From Trematomus loennbergii (taxonomy: Eukaryota; Chordata; Actinopteri; Perciformes; Nototheniidae): 64,000 nucleotides of DNA. Where the stretch lies: NCBI GenBank assembly GCA_012861695.1, contig JAAOOA010000002.1, positions 19,559,803 to 19,623,802 on the forward strand. Reading direction: 5' to 3'. Each line of letters opens with the position of its first letter. The stretch's first letter is position 1. Made by a program: the position numbers and the translations under genes. Of the stretch, positions 26,403 through 39,100 are shown one piece after another. Under the pieces are notes generated by a model. It was not told the DNA's origin and did no database searches. It worked only from the letters and a program-made list of their open reading frames with translations.

Positions 26403-26802
26403 CAGGGGTGTCAAACTCAAGGCCCGAGGGCCAAATCCGGCCCGCGACTTCATTTAATGTGGCCCCACAAGAGCTTGCAAAGAATATAATATGTTTATTA
26501 TACGGTTACATGCAGTTTTTCCAGAATTTGGCTTTTCTTTTTAAATCATTTTGGGACATACGCACTGAAGAGACTTGCAATTATTTCCCCTAGACTTCTG
26601 CTTTCAGATGTAGTTAATTATGAAGTTATTACCCTATCTGATAATAATCCAATGCAGAGGCAATCATGTAACATAATACATTATTTTATATATATTAAAT
26701 ATTTATATATGTATATTATATAGTCTTGAAGTTACAACCGTCCCTTTGAGTGCAACCATGATGCTGATGTGGCCCGTGATGAAATTGAGTTTGACACCCC
26801 TG
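26403..26802. mobile_element. Non-autonomous hAT element, TSD ATGTAGGC (four array copies)
   Basis: Terminal repeats CAGGGGTGTCAAACTC and complement GAGTTTGACACCCCTG, with a perfect 8-base duplication ATGTAGGC on both sides. Lies in the eef2k 3' flank, about 230 bases past the stop codon, so it may be part of the 3' UTR. Copies: 6223-6614, 12958-13350 and 19676-20074. Confidence 0.9.
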
Positions 26803-27034
26803 ATGTAGGCAATGAGAGATGGGAAATTGAAGAACACAGGATTCAGGAACACTCACAGGAAAAGAAGAACAGAAACCTGGACGTGAAATCCTCAAAGGCT
26901 GAACACATGCGCACACAAACACATTTTTGAAAAATATTGTAATAAAAAACATGTAAACTGTAGCTAATCAGGTCCTTCTGAATTTGAAAAAATTATCTCC
27001 TGTAGCCTTTTTGTTAAAGAATGTGTGTCCAGAA

Positions 27035-27144
27035 TTATTCCTCCATTAACGCCCATGCTTCTTCAGCTTTCATGTAATACTGGTTAGCCAATCGACCCTT
27101 CATGGCCTCCATGGCAGCCTCTGCTGCTTCTGTGAACAGATCAC
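27035..27144 (-). CDS. eef2k: eef2k coding exon 19 (unit 4): C-terminal tail and stop
   Basis: Encodes [20 protein letters not shown] and [15 protein letters not shown], then TAA. The last residues of mammalian eEF2K (EEAWAQMEE) are needed for eEF2 phosphorylation and are conserved here. Acceptor tccctgcag. No clear AATAAA is seen in the first 500 bases past the stop; candidates lie near 26,491 and 26,354. Confidence 0.95.
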
Positions 27145-30100
27145 CTGCAGGGAGAGATGGGTGGAGAGGTTAGGAGGAGGTCACATCATCAGATTTCACT
27201 TCATGATTATCAGTGCCAAGAGAACTCACAATGCCGATATCATAATGGTATCTTTAAAAAAACAAAACATTAAAATGATATCATTCAAATGTATTGTGCG
27301 CTTTGTTTCTTTTTTTCATAGTGTAGAGGTGTGGAGGGAGAGTCTGTAACCATACCAGCAGAAATGATTTAAGAGGAGCTGGATTATTTATATGATATCG
27401 ATATTTCATTCTTCTTAAATATAAAGGATATAATCAATAACGGTATATCGCGACGACCCAAGTTGAAGGCAAACATCTGCAACATTGGCAGAATGAATGG
27501 CTTTTAATGTGAAACTCTCAGCAGTTAGGACAAGGCTTGTGATAGTCTTGACTTTTCTCACCGTCAATGAATCCCATGAAAAGACCAACACTTGCATGAC
27601 AATAACAAGCCTCATCTATTTAACACATTTGCCCATTAGCAGCAAACTGTTCTCAAGGCACATTGCACATGAAATCTATCTTTTGAGTGTCATCTACATT
27701 GGAGGAGGTGGGTAAGCCAGCATGGATTCAAACCTGCTCTCTGGGGGTCTGGGGTGAGGCTACACCCTCCTCCTGGTACATCTCTGCCACTCTGGCCAGC
27801 AGCAGGTAGCGAGGCTCGTCCTGAATCCCATCGAACTCTCCGCCCTCGTCATAGTCCGTCATGTTCAAGGCATTTTCATACCAGTGAATGGCTTCCTCCC
27901 AGTCCCGCTTTCTATACAATTCGAAAAAAAACATCACCATTTGCATCAAAAACAGTAAAACGCAGAGGTGGGAAGTAATGGAGTACAAATACTTTGTTAC
28001 TGTACTTAAGTACATTTTTCTGGTATCAGTACTTTACTTACTATTTTTCTGACGACTTTTTACTTTTACTTCTTACATTTTTAACACAAATACCTGTACT
28101 TTATGCTTCTTACATTTTCAAAACAGGCACGTTACTTTAGTTTTAATCTGTGTTTGGAGGCGAGATCATTTAGAGTCATTGCCTATTGATTTTAACACGA
28201 TCCGTGTATCCTTCATTTCCTGGTCTTCTCTAAAGAAGAGGGACCAATGAAAACGTTGTAATTTAGCATCAAAACATTCATTAGCTAACAATGACATTAT
28301 TGTTCTATTAATATAAAGGGAGGTCAGGTACTCTTTAAAACAGTTGGTAGTTATGTGACATTTCGAAGCCCATACTTCTGTACTTCTACTTGAGTAAAGG
28401 ATGTGTGTACTTGTTGCAGCTACTTTATCCATCTCTGGTAAAACACTGCTCTCTTTGATAATACAAAATAAACATAGGCATCCCTCTAGGGGGCAGTATA
28501 ACCATGACTGTTGGACCAGGTTCTGTGTGTGTCTTTACCCACAAATCCATACATAATCCAAGTCCAGATTTTGACAGTTTAAACTCAAACAGGTTGCTTC
28601 ACTGACCTGTCAGCTGACAGATTGATCCCAGAATCGAAGGCTCGGGCCACTGTGATCATAGAAGACCTGTCACCAGACTCAGCAGCCAGCAGCAGATACT
28701 TAAAGCCTTTCATCCTGTTTCCGGCGTTATCCTGCCAACAACACAGACTTATAAGAACACATATTTGTACGTTGTAAAAAGACAAAAGTCTAAATACACT
28801 GAGGTACCTCCAGCTGCATGTCTGGCAGGATGTGATGCGGCAGCTGCATGCAGCACTGTCCCAGAGCCACGATGGCCTCCAGCTCCCCGCACTGCACTGC
28901 TCTCTCCAGGTGCATCATGGCCGAGTCCTGGTCCCACTGCTCATCCTTCTCACAGAACCGACCCGCTTCATGGTACCACACCATCCCCAGGTGCACCTGG
29001 GCGGAGGGGAGAGAGCAGAAACACGTTCAGGAACACACAGAATGGATGATCAGATTAGTTTCCAACTGAAAATGTGTTTTAGGTAATGATTCAACCTTGG
29101 TGCCTCTTGATCGACTGCTCATTTTAGTTTAACCAAGTTTTCAGGGACAATTGATACTTATTGTTTTGTTTATTTCAGAGGTGGTTTAGTTTTAGTAAAT
29201 CTTTGATAAAGCCAGGTCTAATGTCTCGGAAGTATCTGGCTTCATATAAATACAGAATTCATGGTTGGAGAATTGTGTAGGATTTGCCATAAAGTGAAAA
29301 CCTTTTGGGAATCCACTTGAGCACTTGACAATGAAGCTTTCTTTCGATGTGGTTGTTATATGGTTTTTAATCTGATATCAATAGCATTTTGTTTGTTTGT
29401 TTTTTTACTTAAAAAGGATATACTTTTTATTTAGTTTCATTTTACAGCTACACTTTTCACTGCATATGTTTGCTTTAACTAAAAACAATCTGTGTCTTCT
29501 AATTTCAGACAGTCTTCCTTATTGTAAGATGTTCTATGCATGTTGCAAGTTAACTAAAAAACAGTTGGATAAAAAGTTAATAATATTAAATAATGTTGAG
29601 ATATAACCAGGAAGATCTTAAAATATGAAGATACAATAGCACGGCCTTTAATATGTGTTGCTTTTTGACTGCCATGATTAAAAAGTCTATGTGTGAGGTG
29701 TCTAGTTTAGATGGGATGCAATCATGTGAGTATATTTGAATCCTTTTTTCCTGCCACTAATATCATCTGAATTAATAAAAAATAAACATGAATGCGTTAC
29801 CTTTCCGAGGATGGACTGGCCTATTTTCTTCTGCATCGGAGCTTCGAGTCGCTCCATCTCCGTGGCCACACAGGAGGACCGGTGGACGTGAGAGCGGGAC
29901 GAATGGTAGAAGCTCCACTTCTCCTCCGTCATCTACAAGAAGAAAAAGTCAAGATTTACAGGAGGAGCAGGAATGATCACAACATCATAAAACAAGTCAA
30001 TGATGAGGGCAAATCAAGTGCAAGCTGACAAAATCACACTGCTCACACACTCAGGAGTGTACCCGTCCAGAAAAGTCAGATTTTCTTATTTGCTCTGATC

Positions 30101-33100
30101 AATGACAGAGCTGGAGGAGTACATCCCTGATGGGTTTAGTGACTGACAACATCAGGTAAAGAATGGGAACAGGGGCGCACACACAAGATGGCGGAGCTGC
30201 TGACACAGAGGTAGATGGTGATTCGGTTCCAAATGTCATGTTGGAATTCTTTGTATTTAGCTTTTTCCTTCACTCTGAAAATAAAGCTAGATTGGATCTG
30301 GTAAGAGGGGCTTCTTGAGGAATCTTATAAAATCTTAAAAAGGGACAGTTCGCCCCAAAATAAAGAAATGATATTTTTGAGCAAACTACCAACCAATTGT
30401 ATCACCATGCAGATGGAAGCATGAATTGTTTGGTGCCGGATTTCTTTTGGTGGACATAAAATAGTTCCTAAAAGTCCTGATCACAACAAGATATTTGGAT
30501 TATCTTGAGTAACTAACCGGGTTATCATTTCAACAAAAAAAGCTACATTTCTGTTGAGTTTTAAATGTATTTTCTGCTGCTTTGACCACCACAGGCCAGT
30601 GCCGTCTACTTCCATTTTATATGAGATATATCTACGGTAAGATCCCCAACACTCACTAACTCACACCAAAACAATCTAGATTGATAATAGAACCACAAGT
30701 AAGGAATAATGTGCATTTAGATTTCAAGTTGGTCCTTTAGCCAGAGATTCATGCTTGATAAAGTCATAAGCAGTGAAACTTCTGAACGAGCCTCCATGCA
30801 GGTAATCACCGAGTCGTCGTCAGCATTGTCAAAATTTAAGTTTGAAGAGACTCTTGGAGGAGCTACCATCTTCCTCTAATGAGGGAACACACAGATTAAG
30901 AGGAGCTAAACATAGAGGAAGGTGAGGAAAGACTTCTGTTGTTGAATGAATGTGTGAGAAACAAAAAGGGGGGAAAGTAAGAAAGGGTGAGAAAAGTTAA
31001 GAGGATTATGTGATTATGTTGATGATTATTATGACATGTTGACACTACGTTTGTTTACCCGTCTGACACTGTCGTCATCCGACTCCGAGTAATGTCTTTG
31101 GATGCGATGATGGACCTACGGGATGATAATACGACATACATTTATAAAACCTACAGTAGGAAAGCCTGAGTCATGTTGAGTCAACAGAAACATTGTGAAT
31201 TACATACAGATATTAGAAAAGTCTAACTTGTCAGGTTATAATAATGTTTGAAATAAATAAATAAAGTTTGTTTGCAAAAATATGTCAAAGTATGCGTGTC
31301 TAAAAATATAATAAAACAAGGTGTAAAACATATTTGTACTTCTAATCTTATTTGGACACTATAAATAACTTTTTAATTCAAACTAAAACGTTGAAAATAT
31401 GTTAAACGTCTATTATTTATATGCCTGACACACACAAAAATATATATTTGCATTCTTTATCTGTATGTTAACTGATTTTCCCTGACACATTACTACAATA
31501 AATCCTGGACTTTGTCTTTTCACTAAAGTTAAATCGAATGAAGGTGAAATTAAAGTGTTTACCCCGTCTACGTGGTCATTTGGATCACCATCACTCCTTC
31601 TCTCGCTGGGACAGCCGCTGTCCCCTCCACTCTCAGAATCCTGTAGACAAAAAATGTATTACAAATAATCAGTATAGCGACTGGTGAGATGTGTGGCAGC
31701 AGTCTGTTAAATACAGCTCTAAGTTCAATCTGTATGTTTCCTCTAGAGCAGCAGTTCCCAACCTTTTTCAACTCAGGGCCCACTTTTTTTCGCAGCCCAC
31801 ATTCAACCATAAACAATACGGAGGCTAAATAAAGTTCTGATTGGTCAATTCAGAACATGTGACACGTTGTAAATCCAGTAGAACAGACCACTGTCAAGGA
31901 CTGTAATGACCGTTGCTAAGGAGGATCAAGAAAGAGAAAGGAAAAGAGGTTAAATTAAAATAAATCTTAATGAAAATGTTTCCACGCAAATCATAATGTT
32001 TTGCAAATTATTTGGCGGCAAATATTGATTTTACATTTACACCCTTTAATATTTTATTTGGGCTTTTAGATGAAGACCGCACACAGTTAATAAATACAAC
32101 TATTCTTCTGGCTAAAATACATATTTTTAAAAGTCAATCAAGGAGTAATCTTAATTGAAGGTGTTTGAAGAGTAGATTAAAAATACAATTTCTTTAGGCT
32201 GAACGCCATGAGATGGGAAATAATGAGCTCTAACGAAGAGTGGGACTAAAGGAACAATAAATATGCTTGCCATATTGTTTTTTTGGTGGTATTTGGTTAT
32301 CAACCTATTTTTGTTTGTGAAATGTTGAAGTGATCCTACTGACTGTATCTTTATTTCTTCCGTTTTTGTTTTGTTGTTGAGATGGGAATGTCATCTCCTA
32401 TATGCTATTGTTATGTCCACGTTTGTGTCTTTAGCCTGTACAAAACAAAATAATAATAATTTGGCGGCCCACTTGCAATGCCTTCGCGGACCACTAGGGG
32501 GCCGTGGCCCACAGGTTGGGAACCGCTGCTCTAGAGTCATGCTCACCTTCTGTTCTCCTGTGTTGCTATTCTTTCTTTCACTTTCATACATGCCAGTAAA
32601 ATATGAGCCTGTAAGAGGAAATAAAAAAAGATTAACAGTGGGGACATGCAGAAGCTTAATGTTAAAATATTGTTTGGCAACATACAGATGGGGGACCTTC
32701 CCAGGTATCCATGAGCAGCCAGTGGGGAGCAGGGCAGAATGAGAGGGGAGCAGGGGACAGAGTCTGCGTCGCTCATGCTCTCGTCGGAGGACGTCTCAGA
32801 CAGGCGGGATAACAGCGGGGGGGGGCGGCCTACTGACAGGGTGCGGACTCGAGGGGATCCACAGGGCTCCTCGCAGCCCCGCAGCACCGTCTTGGCTGAC
32901 TTCTGAAATAAAACGAGATCAATCACTCTCAAGGAAATAGCAACAGCACTGACAGACTACACTGAAGGTAACCGTAAAATATCCTATCTGTGGAAAGGCA
33001 TCAGTTAATGGAAATTATTATATTTCTGCAATTATATCAATTAAGATTTATTTGAATGTTTTACTATATTCGGCTACGTATTTAGTAGTGCCCTCTAACA

Positions 33101-36100
33101 ACACATTCTATTTTCACACTTTTTTCTCCAACATTTATATATTATTTCTAATGGATGCATCTAAACATCTATTTGGCTCTATTTGGCTGATTGTATATCT
33201 TATCATATGAGCTCTGATATCCGTTTTTCTACTTTTTAGTATTCTTCCAAGTCATGGACTTGAGGCTATTTCTAATATTTATGCCTTTATCTTTTTATTC
33301 TTTATAATTGTTTATTTTATTCAGGCATGGCGATCAAAAAGGGCAGGATTGATTCATGTCCATGGTCCTGACACTGCCCAAAATAATAAAAGAAAATATT
33401 TAAAAAGAATCGTATTTCCTTATATTACAGGAAATCAAATCCCAGAGCAGGGTAAATATGGCAACAGTGAACAACATGAAATGCAATTAATGCTTTTTAT
33501 TACCATCATGATTTGAAGAACTGTTTTAACCTGACCCACTGCTGATTTCTGTCCTTGTCTGACACTATATTTATTAATGTTAAAATGTTAAAATTACAAG
33601 CAGTTTGTTGGTGCAGTCCAGCTGCGACTTCTCTGCGGGGGAAAGGTCAAAGGGCGTCAGGCCCATACTCTTGCAGATCTTGTTACACAGGTGGGAGTGG
33701 AAGAACAGCGCCATGCCTCGCACACCTGGAACACAGGCAGGGTCAACATATAGAGCCTCTTGAAATGATTTCTTCCCAAACTTCACATATTCAGACGTTT
33801 GTCAATATTAAAAAGCAAACTCTACCTAGATTTCCATCTCCAAAGTCCTTCCCTAGCTCTGTGTGGATCTGAGGGTCGGTGTAGATATCTCCGACCCCCT
33901 GGATGTCCACCACGATCAGCTGGTGGCCCGACCGCTCAAACGTGAAGTGACTGAAGGCCTTTTGGATGCAAAATAAATTAAAAGGATTAAGTAGTAGGGT
34001 TGCAAAATTCCGGGAATTTTCAAAGATGGAAACTTTCCACGGGAATTAACGGGAATTTATGGGAATAAACTGGGAATTTTCAAAATTGAAGGTTGGCTCT
34101 TCATAGGGAACTTAAATATAGTTGGGGAAAGTATATTTTAGCATAATCTTGACTAAAACAAACAGATGCCATTCAAGTACACTTGAATATCCATGCCATA
34201 GCACACTGCATGGCTATTGAGACCACAGAAAGGTTCGCAACAGGCTCACAAATGAGAGAGTGGAAAAACTGGTTGGCATTCGGGCAAACCTAAGGCTCTT
34301 TGAGCCTGACACAGAGCCATCCTCAACAAGGCTGGACAGTGACACTGAAGAGGAAGACTCAGAGTTGGATGTTGATGAGGCCCAGGAAGAGCCCGTTGAC
34401 TGAAAGGGCTTAGCAAAAATGCAGGGGATTGCTTGAAGGAAGATTTGCATGTTTAATGGGACTTTTTGGAGGGAGAAGGGCTCTTTTCATTTAACATTTT
34501 GAATGGGACTTTGTGGGGATTTGTGTTCATTTTTTAATGAGTGGGGTTGGGGGGGATGAGTAACATTTAACTCAACATTCCTGTTTTTGTTCTTCAATGA
34601 AACAAATAATTGTTCAATAAAATAATTAAAACTTGTTCTGTTCTACTTAAAAAAAAAACTTAAAAAAAAAATCTGTTGAAATGTCATGTTTTTTTGTTTA
34701 ATTTTGCATCGAATATTTCCCAAATTCCCCAGCTTAACTTTCCATGGAAACTTTCCGGAAACTTTCCGCCCCTTTGCAACCCTATTAAGTAGTGACAAGC
34801 TCTAACCTGTATCTATTTATTTTTGTATCCACCAATACTGCATACACATGTGGTCGAAGAAGACATACTAACAAATACAAAAGGAACGGTAAAGATTACA
34901 AAACATTAAAAGGGTACATACACATTTGTGAGTGAAGAGAGGGGAAGTATGTTTGGATCATTTTCATGAAGTCTTTACAGGGTGGTTCGGTGTAATATTA
35001 TACATTCTTATTGTGTTGTTGTGTTGTGGCATTAGCGGTCAGTGGTAAGGAGATTCATCTTAAGTAAGTTTTGTTAAATTCTTCTTTATAAAAGGTTTAA
35101 TTGATATGTGTTGTGTTAAGAGCTCTAGCCATTGTGTTATGCTGATCTTTTTCCTACTTTTCCAGTTTAGTAATATTGTTTTCTTGGCAATAGTTAGGGC
35201 CACAAGTAGTGGAGTTTTGTTGAGCTTGTGTCTAAATTGCAGAGTATGCATACAGAGGGGGATAGAGGGATGCTACACTCTACTCTAACTGTATTCATAC
35301 CAAAGGTGATGAAGATGATGGTTACCTGTGGAGTGAGGCGGATGTTGTCGTCCTTCACAAAGCCAGAGTTGGAGTTGTATTTGATGTAGTGGCCCTCGAT
35401 GTAATGTTCCAGGTGGAAGAGAGGTTTCCCGGGTCTGTCCACCATCTCCATCACACCCATCTGCATGATGTCCACCTGAGGATGGAGAAAGAAACAACAC
35501 TTTGTTTATTGTTTATCGGGGTGGGGGGGAAATGTATCTATTCATGATTAAATTCAGAATGTATAGTTATCATGTACGATTCTGATATCATTTATTAAAA
35601 AAAGAAAAACTAATATTTCCAATGTATTTTTTATAAAAAAAACCTAAATATTGCTACTCATGGACAGCAATCCTACACACCAAGTCAAAGACATGTCGAG
35701 CATAATGATGATATAGTTTAGTGTTATTTGCTATAAATATTTTTTAAATTGGAAAGTTTCCCCGATAACTGGTATTAACGCAACCTTATTCGTTTTTACA
35801 CACATGGAACTTGTTATTCCTGAAGTCCCTGAAAATGAAGAAATACAAAAAGAATTGGTCAAAGTTTAGTTTAAAATACATTTGAACTTTTGCCTTGTGT
35901 GTTCACATTAATGCAACCATCAAATATATGTTTTTTTTAAATGATAATAACTTTATAATTGTATACACACACTTCTATAATCGATTCTAAATTCTAAATG
36001 AAAAAAAAGAAGGAATTGTTTTGATTCAAAATATCAAAGATTCACAAATGTACATGACATGTGACATCACAACTTGTCACATGCTACATTTTTTCACCAA

Positions 36101-39100
36101 AAATAAATCTAAACATTATTAAGTCAATTAAATTGGCTTGGCTAGTATTCTGATTTCAGAAAAATAGCTTTTGCATTCTTCATGTCTTTTCACCATTTTC
36201 TTTTATCAAAAAAACAATAAATAAGTAATAGAATCATGAGTAGCAGGCCTAAATCTAAGCTTAAACTACTTCCCATTATAAAAATAACATGGGTTAAGGA
36301 TTGTGTATTTGAGGTTTTATCACCGGTTTCGTCAGTATTGTCCGTCTTGTTAAATAGTGGAACATCAGTGTGTAATGTCTCTCTTGTACCTGTTTGGGGG
36401 GCCGGTGGCGGCTGTACTCCTCTCCCCACAGTTTGGCCTCCATTTGCAGCCTGACGTCCTCAAAGTAAACGTTCCTGTCCACCGTCTCCATGTACTGCTT
36501 GGAACATAGTTAGATGCCGACTTCCACTTGCTGCTGTGTGAGAAATTAGACAACTTCTTCCTGGAGGGAAATAAGAAATAAGATATAACAGTAGTGAGGA
36601 CAGAAGCATTTCAGTGTTTTGTAAGTATTCGCAGTACATACGTAATAAATATACACAAATGAAGCTATATTTAATTGCTCCAAACCCACATCCCTGTCGC
36701 TATAATAGAATAACTTCTAGAGTGTAATATTTGGCTGCACAACAAGGGGTCAACAATGCAACACATAAAGTACTGTACATAAAATATACACTGTTTTCAC
36801 AATAACTTTTTACCGGCACACATACATGTAAATATATTTAATATGTATATATATATGACTCAAATATGTATGTTTATTCAATTCATTTGATATTTTAACA
36901 GTTACAAACCTGTATATAATTTTAATTTGATCTTGAATTTTATTAATCATTAATCTTGTGTGAATCTGTGCTGTCCTGTTTTTCAATCTCACCCTGTTGC
37001 CGTTTTAACTAGTGAATTTCCCCACGGGGATCAACAAATGTCCATCTTATCTTATTATTTTTCGTACCATGTTTGGCTCTGAAAGTAATCAATTCCTCAG
37101 CAGCTGTCCTCCCGAGTCCGAGCCACAAATGTGAGGAATGTGGACCTGCACCACTTATAGGCTAGAAGAGACATGCTGTGCTTTGTTACACTGAGACCAC
37201 GAGGACTTCCGTTACTAGAACATGAGGGCAATAACCGCTGGATAACAACTGAGGAATAATTCAACTCACGTCCTGAAGCACTCCCTCATGGCCCCTTTCC
37301 CAAACGGCTGTGAGAAACAAGAGAGAGGAAATAAATAAGATAGGTTTTTTTATTTTTTTTAAACAATCCTTCGCCAAAAAACAGGACTACCTGGGAAGCC
37401 ATCTTAATGTGGACCTGGTCTTGAGCCCACTCTCCTGTGCTGGCATTGTACCTGCAAAGAGGGAAAGAGAATGGAGTCAGAATCAGATGAACGGTCATTT
37501 GACTATGCACACTCAAATGTGTTTTTTAAAAATCTTCTTAAAATCCACATAATCAACATTTTGGTCCCGACTGAACTTATCTCAACATCTGTAGCACGGA
37601 TAGTGATGCTACAGATGCTCTCGCTGCCTGACAAACCATCAGTTTCTCAGAGCTGCTTTTTTTCTCATCAATTAGTCTTTTAACCAAACTGATCTCAGGC
37701 TTCCTAAAAGGTGAGATTTTTTAGGTTTTTTGATGTAATCTTTGGTGTTTGGACTGTAACTAATCTGAAGGCATCAGCTTGGACTCTGACTTGTTATAGC
37801 CTAAAATGTATTGAAGATGAAGAACAGAAAAGTTAAGAGATACCCCACAAACATTATGCATTACATTAATGCACATCATATGAATAACATCTTGTTCTTT
37901 TTCCTTAATACTGTGAGCCATGTTCATGCTCAACTCTGACATTTTTGCACACGTTTGCACAGCCCCCCACTTTAAAATATAATACACTATAGTTTGCCAT
38001 AAATTGTCATACATTGTCCTAAGTGTTTTAGTTTTTTTAGCTTTTAAGGTTCTTTGTATATTTAAATACAAATGTGGTGTAATACTCTAAATATTATTTG
38101 TTTTAATGCTAAATTGATCTAAAAATACTTATTTTTTATTATCCTTCTACATTTCTTTTTTACCTACTATTGCAACTTCTTTTTTTAGATTGTTTATGTT
38201 CACACCACCAGATACCAAAGCAAATTCCTTGCATGTGTAACATGGCAATAAACTTGATTGTTATTCTGAAGAGATAAAATGATCTTAAATTGCAGCTCAA
38301 CCTCCATTACAACTTTTTGGAACTAAGTATACTGCAGCTCAGTGAACTCGCGTCTCTTTCAAAGATCTCGGCTATGAGACTCTCAGACTGGGTCTGCTCT
38401 GTGGCGCTTGTTTTTATTTTCCACCTGTTTCATGAATCACTCGCACTGGACGGTCTACGACACTGGCTGGATGCCTGGACTCTTATTTCTGTATTGATTC
38501 TTCATCTGTTACTAAAAGAGCTCATAAACGTTCCAGTCTCGATCACAATAGCCACGTTACTCTTTGCACACTGAGTTCGTCTGTAAACAGATCAATTATT
38601 AACATCGAACATCTCATTTCCTCTTTAAGGAGTATCAACAATGAGAGACACAAATGCATTTCCTCTTTCTTTCTTTCTGTACCCATTTCTTTTGGTATAA
38701 CTATTAAGGGTTAATGTATTTTATGTACTCAGGGAAGAAGTCATATGGTGATAAGAATGTCTGGGTCAGGCTGTCTGTTTGACTTGGCGGGGCGTTTGTC
38801 CCGGGTTAATAAGTACAGCATGAGGTGCAGCTGCAAGTCTTCACAGCTGAAAACCTGAAGTGCCTTTATCCTAGAAACTCAGTTAACCTTTCCCTCTCCA
38901 CTTGAAAAAAAGAACATTGCTCTATTCCTCGTCCAAAAGCTTTTCTGCCAACAAACAGCTTCAGCCTGAGAACAGAGCGTACTACAGCCACAGTCATTCC
39001 ATCAGGTCCATACACAGAGAGGGAAGGAGGAGTGAGGTTACAGAAGGATCAAATTAGCACATGAGAGAGGGGAAATCCTCGCTGCTGGCAATCCCTCCTC

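Larger units (their letters stand above)
22516..29270. repeat. Tandem unit 4 of the eef2k 3'-end array
   Basis: The copy that adjoins the unique eef2k exons. It ends at the shared sequence attcatggttggag, after which unique intron DNA follows. Order on the plus strand: 35-base minisatellite within a Tol2-like element (22516-23258), tRNA-like SINE head (about 23800-23905), hAT (23968-24800), TTAA MITE (25305-25689), hAT (26403-26802), exons 19 and 18, Tol2-like MITE (27963-28437), exons 17 and 16. Confidence 0.95.

Noticed and set aside
2310..29270. CRISPR-like or prokaryotic repeat array
   Set aside because: Spliced vertebrate exons and hAT elements inside the units show a eukaryotic segmental repeat.
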